The position numbers were made by a program, and so were the translations under genes. The notes under the pieces were generated by a model that was given only the letters and a program-made list of their open reading frames with translations, searched no databases and was not told the DNA's origin. From positions 358,224 through 422,223 of the forward strand of contig KN832572.1 in NCBI GenBank assembly GCA_000827205.1: 64,000 bases of DNA. The letters are read 5' to 3'. This stretch comes from Plicaturopsis crispa FD-325 SS-3. Lineage: Eukaryota; Basidiomycota; Agaricomycetes; Amylocorticiales; Amylocorticiaceae. Shown in pieces: positions 11,686 to 23,236 of this stretch (its first letter is position 1; each line of letters starts with the position of its first letter).

Positions 11686-13624
11686 ATTCGTAGTTCCAGA
11701 CGGGCGAAGGACAGCAGAACGTGGAGCAGCGATAGAAAATGTGTGCGGTGCCCTCTTGTTCGGCTAACGGCCAAGTGATCGGGTGGTCGGAAATCCGCAG
11801 TATTTGTAGAAGAGAAAATAACGGAGCCTCAAGCGTCAAGGTAGACAAGGAGCGTCGCGTCGAAGTAGAGAGAAAGAGGAAATATAGTTAGAAAGGAAGA
11901 GAGAAACGAGACAGGGCAGGACGGCCAAGTCGAAGATGGTAAACGGACAAAACGGCAAAGGAAACACGCTATGTATGTATCGACTTTCCCGTTGCACCGC
12001 CTAACACGGCCCCGCACTGGGCCTAACGCTATGTCATGGCATCCTACTTCCTCCGCTTGAATTCGACCGAATGTTCTACCTGGAGCAGCGTGCGCAGAGC
12101 CGCCGTGTTTCTGACTTCGCTTTGCGCTTTCAACGAGGTGACCGCCTTGAGTAGAACTCGCCACGCTGCACGTCGTTCAAGTCATACTCGACACAAGAAT
12201 GCGCAGCGCAAGTTTCGTGTAAGGTACGCCAAACCCCAATATCACTTTTGTAAAACTGTCCACGGGCTGACTTCTCGCCGTGTCTATGTTGAGTCTGTCG
12301 TAGTAGATGAGCCCAGGCAGTCTGCCCAGCAAATAGCGGCGCAGGAAGTCTCCGCTGTAATCCATCACGATACTAAGGGCGCGCCAAAGGATTAATCAAG
12401 AAGCCGAAAGCCTCGTTCAAGCCATTGAGAATCAGACACGTTGTCTTCGGAATCATACTTTCGCCGTATGCATGTTTTGGGACGCGTTTTCGAAGGACGT
12501 TATCGTGACCGTGCAAGTGAGTACATGGCCGTTGGTGCGCGGGCGCAGATATTTCCGTCCAACCTGGTCGTCTCGGCCCTCGATATCCATCGTGAGCAAT
12601 ACATGCGTGTATCCAGGCGATGCTCGGTCTGCCCCACACGGATTGCTCAAGCCTTCGGTCCCGTGTACTCAGCTGTGTTGAACGTTTATCGACTTGCAGC
12701 CGACTTGCGGATCGAAAAAAATGCTTCGTAACGATGCCTGGGTTCCACCACCCAATCATGCGGCCGATATGATGAGCGCATGTTGAGTATGTTGTCTCAT
12801 TTTATTGCTATCGCGAGTTCCTATTGACGTCATTTCTATAGGACATGCACGCGAGGTACCTCGATATCAGACGACTTCTGGATCTCACGTAGGATACAGA
12901 TACCTCAACTGCATCGTGCTGCATCAAGGACTGCGCGTAGATATGGGCCTGCACTTGCTACGGTCCGGTACACTTCACTTCGTTGGGTCTGAATGCTTCG
13001 TCCATTACATTCATCTCATCCATTTCAGGACCAGGACATCCATCCTAATAATAACCATGTCCGCTGCCCCTTGCAGTCACCCCCATCCGTTGGTCGCTTA
13101 AACATGCAAAAACTCGAAGCACCGCAAAGTTTGGCATGGCCGTCGTGGGAGCTAGTGCCCACTGTGCTCACTCTTTCTTGCACTATCCCACTACGCCCCT
13201 CGAAATTTTCAGTTTCAACGCCGGTTCGAGTCCAAAGAGCCCGCACTGCACTTGCTGTTCGTTCTATCCGTGACCGAACCCTACGATTAAGATTGAAATA
13301 GGTGCGTAGACGAGCTCTCGCCGACCCTAGAACGACCCGGTGTCTCATTCCGGCATATGCTCACTTTCATGATAACTATTGTAGTGGCCCAGCTCCCAAT
13401 GATGTCTTTTGCCGTCATGCACTCGTCTTGTCCATTCCCGCTGTGCTGGACCTCTGCTCTGAACTGACGAATCTAGAGAGCACAAACGGAACGCATCCTT
13501 CAGTGCGCAATCGGTTCATTCCTTGTTTTCCGCCGATGCTCGTGTCTGACAAATCCACCTACAGAATTATACAGCAATGGACCGGCAACGCTGCCCACTG
13601 TTTCAGCCGTTCCAATTCCGTCGC
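11686..13624. other. Gene-poor stretch, no supported gene
   Basis: About 1.9 kb with only short, unrelated open frames on both strands (longest about 130 codons, 12036-12395 plus and 12373-12759 minus). None shows a family motif or sensible splice chaining. It could hold a decayed gene or a non-coding transcript; I cannot tell. Confidence 0.45.
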
Positions 13625-14439
13625 CTAGTCCAAGGCCGGTCCTAGCGCGACAAGACTGAACCTAAGGTCCCCGCCACCACGCTCTGCCTGCTTAGCCATA
13701 AACGCCCTCACGCCGAGCTGCAACGCCTTCTCGCTCAGAACGTCCTCCTCAGGATCCAGCATGCCGCGGTCAGCCGGCCCCGGCCGTCCTCCATCCAGCT
13801 CCCACAGGTGCCCGTTGCCGGTCTTGACGAAGCAAATGAAATGCAAATAGTTGGTTTCCTCTGCGGGCGGGGCCACCGTGTCACCCTCTTGTGCGGCTGA
13901 CTGGTGAGCAGCCTCGAGCGTCGCCGACTGGTAAAGGAGCTCGGCGCGCTCTTCCGGCTTCAGCGGTATCGCCTCTTTCATTAGGTGCTCGAAATCGGAG
14001 CCGGGTTGGATGTACGCCGCGGCTTCCCCGTTGCACACGCCGTGGAGCAGGCCGATTAGCCCACACGCGTTCCCGATCGTCTGTTTGAACCAGATCACAG
14101 GCTCATCTACGCCCGCGCCATCGTACGTTGGCATTTTCGCGTTCTCCTCGCCGAGCGTATCGCAGTACGTTTATTCAGGGCATATGAAGAGTAAGGCGTA
14201 GGCGGGCCGGGGAACGAAGGCAAGGAGGTCGGGGTCGTCGATGCTGTATACATCGTGAAAGCTGAGCTTAGGGGAGAGCCCCAGACGATGCGCGAGGTGC
14301 GACATCACTTCCGGGTTGTTCTCTATTTCCGACACGTATATCAGGATCTCTGCTAAGACTTAAATTGTGTCTGGGCCCATTGTAACGACAGACCTAGTGG
14401 AATGAATCTTTTTTTGTCCAAGGGAACAGTCGTTGACAT
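13625..14439 (-). CDS. Ubiquitin C-terminal hydrolase (peptidase C12), in-frame stop
   Basis: Cysteine protease that releases ubiquitin from small adducts. Exon 1 14439-14394 (MSTTVPLDKKRFIPL) joins exon 2 14322-13625 across a 71-nt intron to give PLENNPEVMSHLAHRLGL, the family's N-terminal signature. Then come FHDVYSID, PAYALLFICPE, QTIGNACGLIGLLH (catalytic Cys), LHFICFVK (catalytic His) and LWELDGGRPGP (catalytic Asp). Total 744 nt, about 247 residues, the usual size for a UCHL3/Yuh1-type enzyme. Oddity: a TAA at 14171-14173 interrupts the frame right after FICPE; the frame reopens at once as TYCDTLGEENAK. An intron skipping it would remove a conserved strand. Either a recent nonsense allele or a base error. 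Confidence 0.8.
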
Positions 14440-14988
14440 CGTGCAGTTTGGGAAGGCCGTATACAGCCTGTATCTGGCCTGTATATACGATATTTGGTAT
14501 AGTCTGTACTGACTATTGTATGATGAGAGACTCGGAGAACATGGAAAGAGCGAGAGGCATCTTCGTACTCACCCGACTTCAGTGCTGCAGTGCTAACGTC
14601 GTCAAGCTGGCAAGTGCAAGGATGTTTAGGACAGCTTAAGACGCGCGTTCGAATTCGGCACGAGGGTTGAGAACATGTGCTCAGCAGTGGCGTCGAGCAA
14701 GTTTCCTCCTACGAAATGATAATTGTACTACTAGCGCTGAAATGTTGACATTGTGTCTGCATACTGAGGGCTGAGGGCTGAGGCACGATACAAGCTACCT
14801 TGTCTGACTAGACATCGGGTAAAAATGTCCAGAGGGCAGATCCAATTTGTCTACTTACTGTGAAGGATATCCACAGTACTCAGCAGGAAATAATCGTTTA
14901 GAATAGCGCTGTAGACCAATGGATCAGACAAATATTGATGACATTGAAACGCGCAAGGGTTAAGCACTGACCGCCACTCCGGATCAGC
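14440..14988. other. Intergenic; cDNA-adaptor-like word and short repeat
   Basis: No gene supported. Holds the 14-mer GAATTCGGCACGAG at 14651-14664 and three tandem CTGAGGG units near 14764-14783. Confidence 0.5.
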
Positions 14989-15985
14989 TCAGACCGTAGG
15001 GCAACATAATACTCTTACCCCAATCTTGTATAGGTTAACTGTGCTCCGCACAACACAGCAAAGCCCTACAGTCGCCCCGAGCTGCTCGTGGTTGATATAC
15101 CGAGCGAACCCAAGAAACTCCTCGCCCAGCGCGAGATGCACGACTGAGGGCCCTATCGGAAACGCGGCGGATATGTTCATATTTCCAGGGCGAACGTCAC
15201 CATGTATGCATGGATCGCGTTGACGCCTTCGAGGCTGGAAATGGACTATTGCACAAAGTGAGCGACTTAGTACACTAGGAGGGGTACACTGGAGCATCGC
15301 TTACCACTCGTTTCAATTTGAAGAAAGTCTCCTGGCTCACATCCGTCGGTATCGGCATATGTTCAAGATCAGAGTTGTCGTGGATAGTACTTAAATATTG
15401 AGTGATTGTATGCCCTCGGACATACACCATTGCGAGAATCCACGCGCTCTCCCCGCAAGGTGTCTGGATCTGAGCATGGGTCAATGGAAACACGGGTGTA
15501 GCGTAAACGTCGCAGCACTCACCGTCTGTATGCCGAAATAGTACGGGACTTCGCGTCCTTGCAGAGACTGCAGCCGTCGATACGTCCAACCCTGGAGGAG
15601 CGTGGCCCATGCAATTCCCGGGATGGTGAGAAGGGAAGGCTGCACGATCTTGACCACAATGTCCTCGAGCGTCTCGTCGCTTTGCAGCACAATTCGCGAC
15701 GCGCGCGCGCCTGACTTACCCCCAGCGGTTGTAAACGCGCCCCGGACGAAGTACCTCTTCTAAAACGACAGCATATGAGCGTCTGGTCTCTAACAGCTGC
15801 TCGGTGACTTGAAGCAAAGGACGACCGCATGGAAGCGGTGCGACTCGGTTGAGCGTAAGAAAGAAAGTCGCGCCGGCTTCAAGTGGCTTGCCCCACGTGC
15901 ACGCCGCATTGCGCACTGCTTACAAGTTCACCTCGTTAGAATCGCTGAAATCGTAGTCAAAATCCGGGTCGTCCTCCATCTGCAT
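14989..15985 (-). pseudogene. HGDV kinase-like gene, copy A (decayed)
   Basis: Relic of the local kinase-like family. It opens MQMEDDPDFDYDFSD at 15985, but a stop soon follows. Later family blocks survive: FFLTLNRVAPLPCGRPL, SYAVVLEEVLRPG, a shortened DIVVKIVQPSLLTIPG, YRRLQSLQGREVPYYFGIQ, TPCGESAWILAMVYV and HGDVRPGNMNISAAFP. The region between the beta-3 Lys block and YRRLQ has lost about 20 residues, including the KKVAYTEDW motif. The GVNAIHA block and the HGDV block lie in different frames, with the residues between them missing. Closest to copies B and E (exon 2 signature GHTITQYLSTIHDNSD). Not expected to give an active protein. Confidence 0.8.
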
Positions 15986-16445
15986 GACGAGTTTTATAGT
16001 CTGCCGCGGGCGAAGCTGCTAGGGTGAGTGGGGGATTTATACCGTTCGAGGGTGCACGTCGTTAACGAGTCTGACCGAGAGACAACAGTGCTGGCTAGCC
16101 TCATTTCAGCCGCGAGGCACTTGCCAGTGTGAAAATGCCTCATACACGAGCGTGAGCGCGTCCCAGTGACCCAGTCAACGCGCTTACAACGACCATACAG
16201 TCAAGTGAATACTCGCGAAAGTGCACAGAGTCGCGGTCGCCGTGCCACTTCAAACTAGCCGTATGTTCCATATTCCATGTTGCCTTTACAGGTGGCTGAT
16301 GGTCACGCAGTCTGCTCCCCTCTCCGAGGTGCTATACATACGTCTTCGATTTTCTGATCCCCAAACCTTGGCATCTCACATTCACTATGGACGACCGCCC
16401 AATGTCTAGTACGTAGACTTTAGACTGCCTGGCCTACTCGGAAGT
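15986..16445. other. Intergenic between kinase-like copies
   Basis: Upstream flank of copy A. No gene or repeat recognised. Confidence 0.45.
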
Positions 16446-16560
16446 ATGATCGAGGAACTCGATGACCTACGTGAAGCCGCAATGGACCACCCCTTCGCCG
16501 CAGTGGCACCACTGGTTTCGCATTCCCATTGGATTCCCGCATCAGTGCTCATCCCCAAGG
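16446..16560 (+). pseudogene. N-terminal fragment of an HGDV kinase-like gene
   Basis: Reads EELDDLREAAMDHPFAA, matching the block near residue 20-40 of the family (copy E: AMEKLCDLRQAAYDNPLSAG). It lies on the plus strand, opposite to the neighbours at 15-18 kb, and downstream family blocks are absent. I take it as a stranded remnant from rearrangement. The match is short, so confidence is moderate. Confidence 0.5.
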
Positions 16561-16719
16561 TCGCCCGTTACCTCGATTTGCATCGCAGCTTCACGGTAGC
16601 GGACAATCGCATGCTATTGCGCCCCAACGGTACCGGGCTAGCTAAACATGGCTTGTAAAAACCTTTCGATCGCACGGTGAGTGCGAGGATTGATGGTGCA
16701 AAGACGAAAGGTTGCCTGC

Positions 16720-17755
16720 TTACCATCGCAGCCTCGGATATTTCGGTCCATTCGGAAACAGCGCGCTTTTGCCCCATTCTTGTAGAGGGTATCCGTGCGC
16801 TGCACAGCACTTTATAGCGAACAGAGGTGCTGCGTACTGCTCGTTATCGATCGCATGCGTGTTATCGCCAGGATACTCTACTCCGCGTGCAAAGTCGATA
16901 TACACAACTAGCGGGCCCGCGGGACACGCCGTCGAGATGACTATGTTGTCCGATTGGACAGCGCCGTGAAGGACGCCCCTTGCGTGGATCGCATTAATGC
17001 CTTCCAGACTAGAGACCATCTACGCCGGGTTAGCAACACAAGACGCCGCTGTAATTTATGCGACGTGAAAATACGTACGATTTGTTTCATGCGGTCGTGT
17101 GTCTCCGGTGTCACATCGATCGGCACCGGCGTGATATCTGGGTTAGAACTGTCGTGGAGTGTATTGAGGTATTGTGTGATTGTGTGGCCCTGGATGTATT
17201 CCATTGTCAGCATCCATGCGCCTTCACCGCTGGGCGTCACTATCTGAAGGACGTAAGACGCGACATCTACACGGACGGGGCGCCACCGACCGTATGTACA
17301 CCAAAATAGTACGGGATTTCGTATCCCTGAAGTGGCTGGAGCCGCCGGTACATCCAGTCCTCGGTGTATGCTACCTTTTTCGGTGGAACGTATTCAGGCT
17401 GATCCGGAAGGACGAGGAGGGAGGGCTGTACGACCTTGACGACGATCTCTCCGACCGTTCCGTCAGCAGGATCCACGACGTGGGCGAGCCATACTTCAAG
17501 TTTCCCTTTCTCCGCGTGGAGTGCATGGTCCAGGACGATAGCATACGCGCGTCTGAGCTGGGAAGCGAAGCGCGGCGGCGCGCGGCCGTGCGGGTGCGGC
17601 GTCACGCAGTTGAGCGTAGCTGCGAAGGTCGTCCCGGCGGTCAGCGGGCAGTCGCACGCGGCATTGCCCAGACGTAGTAGCTCGTCCACGGCAGCCTGCA
17701 AGACTTCTTCATCGCGAAAGTCGCATTCAAAATCCGGGTCGACCTCCATTTGCAT
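16720..17755 (-). CDS. HGDV kinase-like protein, copy B (catalytic Asp lost)
   Basis: Three phase-0 exons, 17755-17291, 17243-17079 and 17019-16720, give about 309 residues with no break. Blocks in order: MQMEVDPDFECDFRD, LTAGTTFAATLNCVTPHPHG, YAIVLDHAL, EIVVKVVQPSLLVLP (putative ATP-contact Lys), PPKKVAYTEDWMYRRLQPL, IPYYFGVHT, TPSGEGAWMLTMEYIQGHT (hinge), GINAIHARGVLHGAVQSDN and GPLVVYIDFARG. The catalytic loop reads HGAVQSDN where intact sisters have HGDVRxxN, so the catalytic base Asp is Ala (codon GCT) while the metal-binding Asn and Asp remain. This suggests a pseudokinase or an early stage of decay. An in-frame TTG at 17821 is not needed for the start. Belongs with copies A and E. Confidence 0.8.
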
Positions 17756-18051
17756 GCTGGTCAGTGATCGCACCTCGCAAAGCCTGAGAAGTCTGAGGAA
17801 GAGTCCGGGGTACAGAGACATTGTGTGGCTTAGTGGCTGTAAGAAGCTGTACGAGTCCCGATTTGGAAGTCGTTATGGTTGCCGAACAACGATGCAGTAG
17901 TGCCACAGAAAACAAAAGTGATTTTGTTACTTTTCTTCGCTCGTACTTAGACTTGCCGGATTCACACCAAAATTTGCAAGATATGAAAGGGAGTAGTATT
18001 CTGTCATACATGACAAGAGGCCTTTGGCTCGAGGGCCAAGTAGAACGATCT

Positions 18052-19122
18052 CTAGGTTTGATACGGGTCTGGATACTCCAATCCATTTGGCAACGGGCCT
18101 TCCTTTGCCCATTCCTGTACAGGAATCCAGTGCTCATCGCAGCATGCACATGAGGCGAGGCATGCTTCTGTCCCCTCCTCGTCAAGTCGGACAAGATCAC
18201 CGGCGTCGTCGTCGTCAATAGCCATAGCTTCCGCGAGGTCCACGAAGACAATATGAGACCCAGCGGGGAAAGCGGCAGACAAGATCATATTTTGCCCTTG
18301 TATATCACCGTGGTAGACACCTTGCGCATGGATGGCCCTGATGCTTTCAAGGCTATCAACAAGCTGCAGTAAAGTCAGTCATATGTGTATATTAGCGATG
18401 GAGAAACACAGCTTGCCAGCGTCTTCAACTTCTTGAACATCTCCGGTGTCAAATCCTTTGGTATCAGGCTTCCACCGGAGTCCTTATTGTGAGAGGAGTC
18501 AAGCCATTGGCAGATAGTCTGCCCCTCAACGTATTCCATTGCAAGGATCCAAGCGCACTCTCCGCTAGGAGTCACTACCTAGACGACCTCTGTTCAGAAG
18601 GATTCAACCATGAGAGAATGAAAATCGTACTGTTTGCATGCCATAATAGTATGGAATCTCGCAGCCTTGGATAGAACGAAGCTTCCTATACGCCCAGTCC
18701 TCGGTGTACGCCACTTTCTTGGGAGAGGTCCAATACATCTGATAGAATGACGTTGGATCCGGGTGATATAACAGCGAGGGTTGGACGAGCTTGACTACGA
18801 TGTTCCCAAGGACCTGATCGGGTGAAGCTGGGTCTGTAACACAAGCCAGCCATACCTGGCCCCAAGCATCACACCCACTGCCAGTCTGCAGCACCCTATC
18901 AAGTATAACGGAGTAGACAGCACCAGTCTCGGGCAACTGGGCGGCAAAGCGAGGCAGAGGTCGGCCATGTGGATGCAGGGTGACTTGCTTGAGTACAAGC
19001 GTGAAAGTTGTACCGGCGGTGAGTGGATTGTCGAAGGCGGCCTCGCGCAAGCTTTCAAGCGTGTCAACGTAGGTGCGGACATCTCCATAGGAGGTCAAGT
19101 GGAATTCAGGATCGTCCTCCAT
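18052..19122 (-). CDS. HGDV kinase-like protein, copy C
   Basis: Exons 19122-18631, 18578-18417 and 18363-18052, all phase 0, about 321 residues. Starts MEDDPEFHLTSYGD. Family blocks intact: LTAGTTFTLVLKQVTLHPHG, VYSVILDRVLQTG, NIVVKLVQPSLLYHP, SPKKVAYTEDWAYRKL, IPYYYGMQT, TPSGECAWILAMEYVEGQT, AIHAQGVYHGDIQGQNMILS and HIVFVDLAEA. The catalytic Asp and Asn are present in HGDIQGQN. The second intron must begin with GC (GCAAGC) rather than GT to join KLKTL to LVDSLES; copy F shows the same. Exon 2 signature GQTICQWLDSSHN groups it with copy F. Function unknown: a compact bilobal kinase-like fold with no glycine-rich loop that I can see. Confidence 0.8.
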
Positions 19123-19560
19123 CAATGCAGCGTAGAAACAGAAAGCAATTGCGTGGGGTCACCGGTCACCGGTCAATGAGGTGGAGGACGCTCGCTCTCA
19201 TAGTCAGACGGTTACCACTAGTCTAGTCAGATAGAGTCAAGAGAGAGGCCAAATGATTCAAAAATAAATAAATAAAATGTTGTTTTGCTTACTTAGGATT
19301 GTAAGTCAGGAACGTCGCTATCACGAGGCTCCTTTCGCACCGTCCAGCCTGGTCCTGACTCTTCACTTCGTGGCTTCTCTTTCGCATTTCTGGCTTCAAA
19401 TCTCCCCGCACTCCTAGCTGCAAAGCCTGTAATATAGGACCGTCCTCTACCAAGCAACTTTCTACGCGGCACAAAAGTCGCTAGCGTCGCAAATTCCGAC
19501 CGATATAGCGACTGCCATTCTTTCGATTTTCAACATCTGGATTTCCATCATATCTTCGCA
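19123..19560. other. Divergent intergenic region
   Basis: Between the starts of kinase-like copy C and the FHA gene; should carry both promoters. An A/T-rich AAATAAATAAATAAA tract lies near 19260-19276. No gene seen. Confidence 0.5.
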
Positions 19561-21880
19561 ATGCCAGCCCCAAATCCATTTGCAAACTCCAGCCCTGGGC
19601 CGTCCCAGCAGGCACCGTGCCCTGCTCTCTATCTATACCCCCTCAACAGCTCCTTTGTTCCAAAACACATCGCCCTACCCCCCGGTCAGCACGTCAAAAT
19701 CGGACGCCAGACCAATGCAAAGTCGTCTCCCGGAGAAAGAAATGGTTATTTTGACTCGAAAGTCCTCAGCAGGCAGCACGCCGAGGTCTGGGAAGAAGGT
19801 GGCAAGGTACGCTCACAGATTTGAATGTCTGGTGCATGTGTCCTCTTACGAGCGGCAAAAAATATGAACATGGTTTTAGATATACATCAAAGATGTCAAG
19901 AGCTCGAACGGCACATTCATAAACAGCGAGCGTCTTAGTGCCGAAGGCGTCGAGTCCGAGCCGTACGAGATAAAGACGGACGACATCATTGTACGTAGCG
20001 TGTAACCCTACCATGCTCGACTCGCTCACACACGCCCGTACAGGAATTCGGCATAGACATCGTCGGGGAGGACAATCAAACGGTCATGCACCGCAAAGTC
20101 GCTGCCCGTGCTGTCTGCGTGTTCACCGACTCTGAAGCCGCAGCGGCCGCTCGCGGCGAGCAGAGTCATCAACCACAACAGTCGAACGGATACAACTTCA
20201 GTCCGTCTCAGCGTCGTCCGCCTACACAGCCGCAAGGCCTCGGAGGCATGGGCGGGATGCGACCTCCCGGCAAGAGCGGATTGACGTTCGACCACATATT
20301 GAGCCGGCTGCAGGGCGAGCTCCAGAAGAGCAGGGAGACTGGATCGGAGCTAGCGAGCACGACCGGCGTAATGGGAGAGATCCACGAGACGTTGGGCGGG
20401 GCGCTAGTGCGTCATTCCTTCTCCTTGCCTCCTTATGACAATCTAATCTGTTTTGAGTTAGCCCCCCAACCTTCCTCCTTATCCGCAAAATCTGCCCCCC
20501 GTTCAACCCCTGCACCAGAGGCGCCAGTCGGCATCACCCGACCAAGAGCCGGAGCAGCCGGCACTCTCCACCATGCAGACGCAACTTGAAGAGACGCGCA
20601 ATGCGCTTGCTGAACACATCGACAAAATGCGTGGTCTCGAGAGCATGATCGCCGAGCACGATGCGATTAAGCACGAGGTCGAGACCCTGCGGGAAGTGGT
20701 CGAGGCGGGCCAGCACGAGATCGACGAACGGAAGCGCCAGCAGGAACTGCAGGAGGCGGAGGCGGAGCGGTATCGCGACGACGATGACGACGCTTCGAGT
20801 ATACACACCGTCGTACCCCATGAGCTGGAGCGTGTTGAGGAGGAAGACGAGGACCAGGCCGAGAGGCACGAAGAGGACGACGACAGGCGTCGGACACGCG
20901 AAGATCTTGGCCGTCCGCGCACGCCCGAGCCATCGGGCATGGGCATGCGTGACGATGACTATGGACTGCGCCATCGCTCGGCACCCCACCGTCCCCAATC
21001 CCCTGTATTATCAGCTGCTGTAGACGACCTTACACAAAGGCTCACCACGCTGGCAACCCAACTCGAATCCGCGCTTGAGCTATCCAATTCTCTGCAGACG
21101 CAGCATACCGCTGCGCAAACAACCATCTCCGCCCTCGAGACGAAGATAGAGGCACTCGAGGCCTTAGTCTCCAAGCAGATCCAGTCGCCGGCCGCTGCTG
21201 AGCCCGAGCCCGAGCGGGAGTCGCTCACGGAGATGCTGACGGAGTGGAAAAAGAGCGTGGACGGCCAGTGGGGCACCGTGCGAGAAGAGTGGAGCACGGA
21301 GCGCGAGCGGCTTGCGCGTGCGCGGGAGGAGTGGGAAAGCAAGGTGAAAAGTGTGGAAGCGTCTTTCGCCGCGCGCGTCAATGCGCTTCAGCAGCAGCAC
21401 GACCGCCGCGTGAACGGCCTCATCACGCCCCCCAGCCCGCGCAGTCTGTCAGCCGACTCGAATAGGCCTCGGCACCGGCGGAAACGCTCACCGCGAGGCC
21501 GGTCGGCGTCGGGCTCACGCTCTCGTTCGCCAAGCCCTGCGACCGCCGTCCAGGACGGCGTTGCAGAACAGTTCGCATCGCCGGCGTCGTCTGCGCCGTC
21601 TGTGAAGGAGGAGGTGAGCGACGCGCAGGACCTCGATACGAAGGACGGTGTGTTGTCGCTCGCAACGGCGCCTGGCCTGCCCAACGGTCATAGCGTTCAA
21701 CCCGGGAAGGGGCTCGTGGATCCTGTGCGTGCTTTTTTGTGGCTCTTTCGCGCGTTGCTCACTATGTGCGGTATCGCTTGGACCTCGCCTCAGCAGGTGT
21801 CATATATGTCGACTGCGGCGGGCATTCTAGTGCTTGGTGTCGCTGCTGCTGCTGTAATTTGGCGGGTCAAGCCCGAGTAA
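19561..21880 (+). CDS. FHA-domain tail-anchored protein (SLMAP/PRO45/Far9-like)
   Basis: Probable STRIPAK subunit at the nuclear envelope, ER or mitochondria, by analogy with SLMAP, Sordaria PRO45 and yeast Far9/Far10. The FHA domain spans about residues 20-150 over three exons: [43 protein letters not shown] (the phospho-Thr-binding SRQH and SSNGTF loops), then [10 protein letters not shown] Gln/Pro/Gly-rich linker, [18 protein letters not shown], and long coiled coils follow (from [19 protein letters not shown] on, with a very acidic stretch near 20780-20900). An Arg/Ser-rich segment precedes the C-terminal helix [19 protein letters not shown] with tail RVKPE, a classic tail anchor. Last exon reads to TAA at 21880. 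Single-copy conserved gene sitting inside the kinase-like cluster. Confidence 0.85.
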
Positions 21881-22217
21881 ACATGGACAGCGAAGAAGAA
21901 TAATATCGTCATACGAGATACCTATGCAGCACTACCATAAATTAACACTCTTTTTCCCTCTGTTCATTTTCGATCCTTGAATACATTTCACTTATCATCC
22001 AATGTTTGCTATTGAGTGTGAGTACTTACTGTAATACTTCAAGAACGGTAACCGTAAAACACACAGGACCCAGCTCTCGACTCGGTGGCACGGCACTGCT
22101 CGTTGCTCTCGCAATACAAAGTACTTCACTTAAGTGAAAGTCTTCAAACGTTCACTGAGCGGTTCACGGCCGGCAGCCGCGACAACAATCTTAAGATAAA
22201 ATGTGTGTACATGGCTT
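21881..22217. other. Convergent intergenic region
   Basis: 3' flank of the FHA gene and of decayed kinase-like copy D. Nothing recognised. Confidence 0.45.
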
Positions 22218-23236
22218 TCAGGGTTTGCATATCCATCCACCCGGCAGAGCCGTGCTCTGGGCCCACGCATACATCGGATCCCAATGCTCGGGGCAGCACC
22301 CGCATTCGAAGCATGCGTTGTATACCTCTCTGTCGACTCGGGTAGGGAAGTCCACGATGTTGCAGCTCAACGCAAAGTCGATAAAAACGATCTGTGGCCC
22401 GGCAGGATACGCCGCAGATATGATCATGTTCTCCGCCCGGACGTCACCGAGTAAGACGCCCCGGGCGTGGATCGCTTGCAAACCCACAATTATGGTCAGC
22501 CACTACGGGAGGGGCAGGGCATTTGAATGACAGAACCCACGAATGGTTTGGATCTGTTGCAAACCTCCGGCCCTAAGTCATTCGGGCGCATGCATGTCCC
22601 CGGGTCGTCGTGAAAAGTACCATTGAGGAATAGTCTGTCCCTCAATGTATCACATTGCGTGGATCCAGGCGCTTTCCCCGCAAGGCATGACGACGTGTTG
22701 CGTCGCGTTATACGCATAAGTCACGAAAATAATGAATGAACTCGTACGGTCTGCATACCATAAAAGTACAGGACTTCGCATCCCTGGAGAGCCTGAAGGT
22801 TCCCATACATCTGGTCCTCGGCATAAGCCAGTCTCTTCGGGGGAATATAATTCCACTGGTAGTCGCAGTCTTGGTTGGGATGTCTCAATAGCGAGGGCTA
22901 GATAATTTTGGCAACGACTTGCCCGAGGAACTCGTCGGGCGACTCCGGATCTACGACGCGAGCCAACTACACCTGGGCCAAAGCGTCACATCCAGTCTGG
23001 AAAGCCTTTTCAAGCACGATGGTGTAGGCTCTGCCAGTCTCGGGTAGCCGGGAGGCAAAGCGAGGCAGAGGACGGCCGCGTGGGTGGGGGACGGCTCGCG
23101 TCAGTGTGAGCACGATAGACGTGCCCACGGTGAGTGGTCTCTCTATAGCCGCTTTGCGTAAGCTCCTCAGGCTGGACACGAGAGCGTCGAGGTCGACATC
23201 GAAGCCAAGCTGGAATTCCGGATCGTCCGGGTCCAT
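22218..23236 (-). pseudogene. HGDV kinase-like gene, copy D (decayed)
   Basis: ATG at 23236 opens MDPDDPEFQLGFDVD and the first exon is readable through TVGTSIVLTLTRAVPHPRG and YTIVLEKAFQTG. Beyond that, stops interrupt the Lys block (QVVAKII before a stop, then PSLLRHPNQD), the hinge region (ESAWIHAM before a stop) and the middle exon. The C-terminal block stays open: GLQAIHARGVLLGDVRAEN, IISAAYPAGPQIVFIDFAL. HGDV has become LGDV. Exon 2 signature HDDPGTCMRPNDLGPEV and the tail DFPTRVDREV place it with copy G. At least three in-frame stops, so not functional. Its start lies 436 bp from that of copy E, head to head. Confidence 0.85.

Noticed and set aside
12373-12759. Possible gene on the minus strand (128 codons)
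   Set aside because: No recognisable domain and no neighbouring exons that chain with it.
13222-13232. GGTTCGAGTCC, an exact match to the tRNA B box
   Set aside because: The flanking bases do not pair as a T arm, and no acceptor, D or anticodon arm can be drawn around it.
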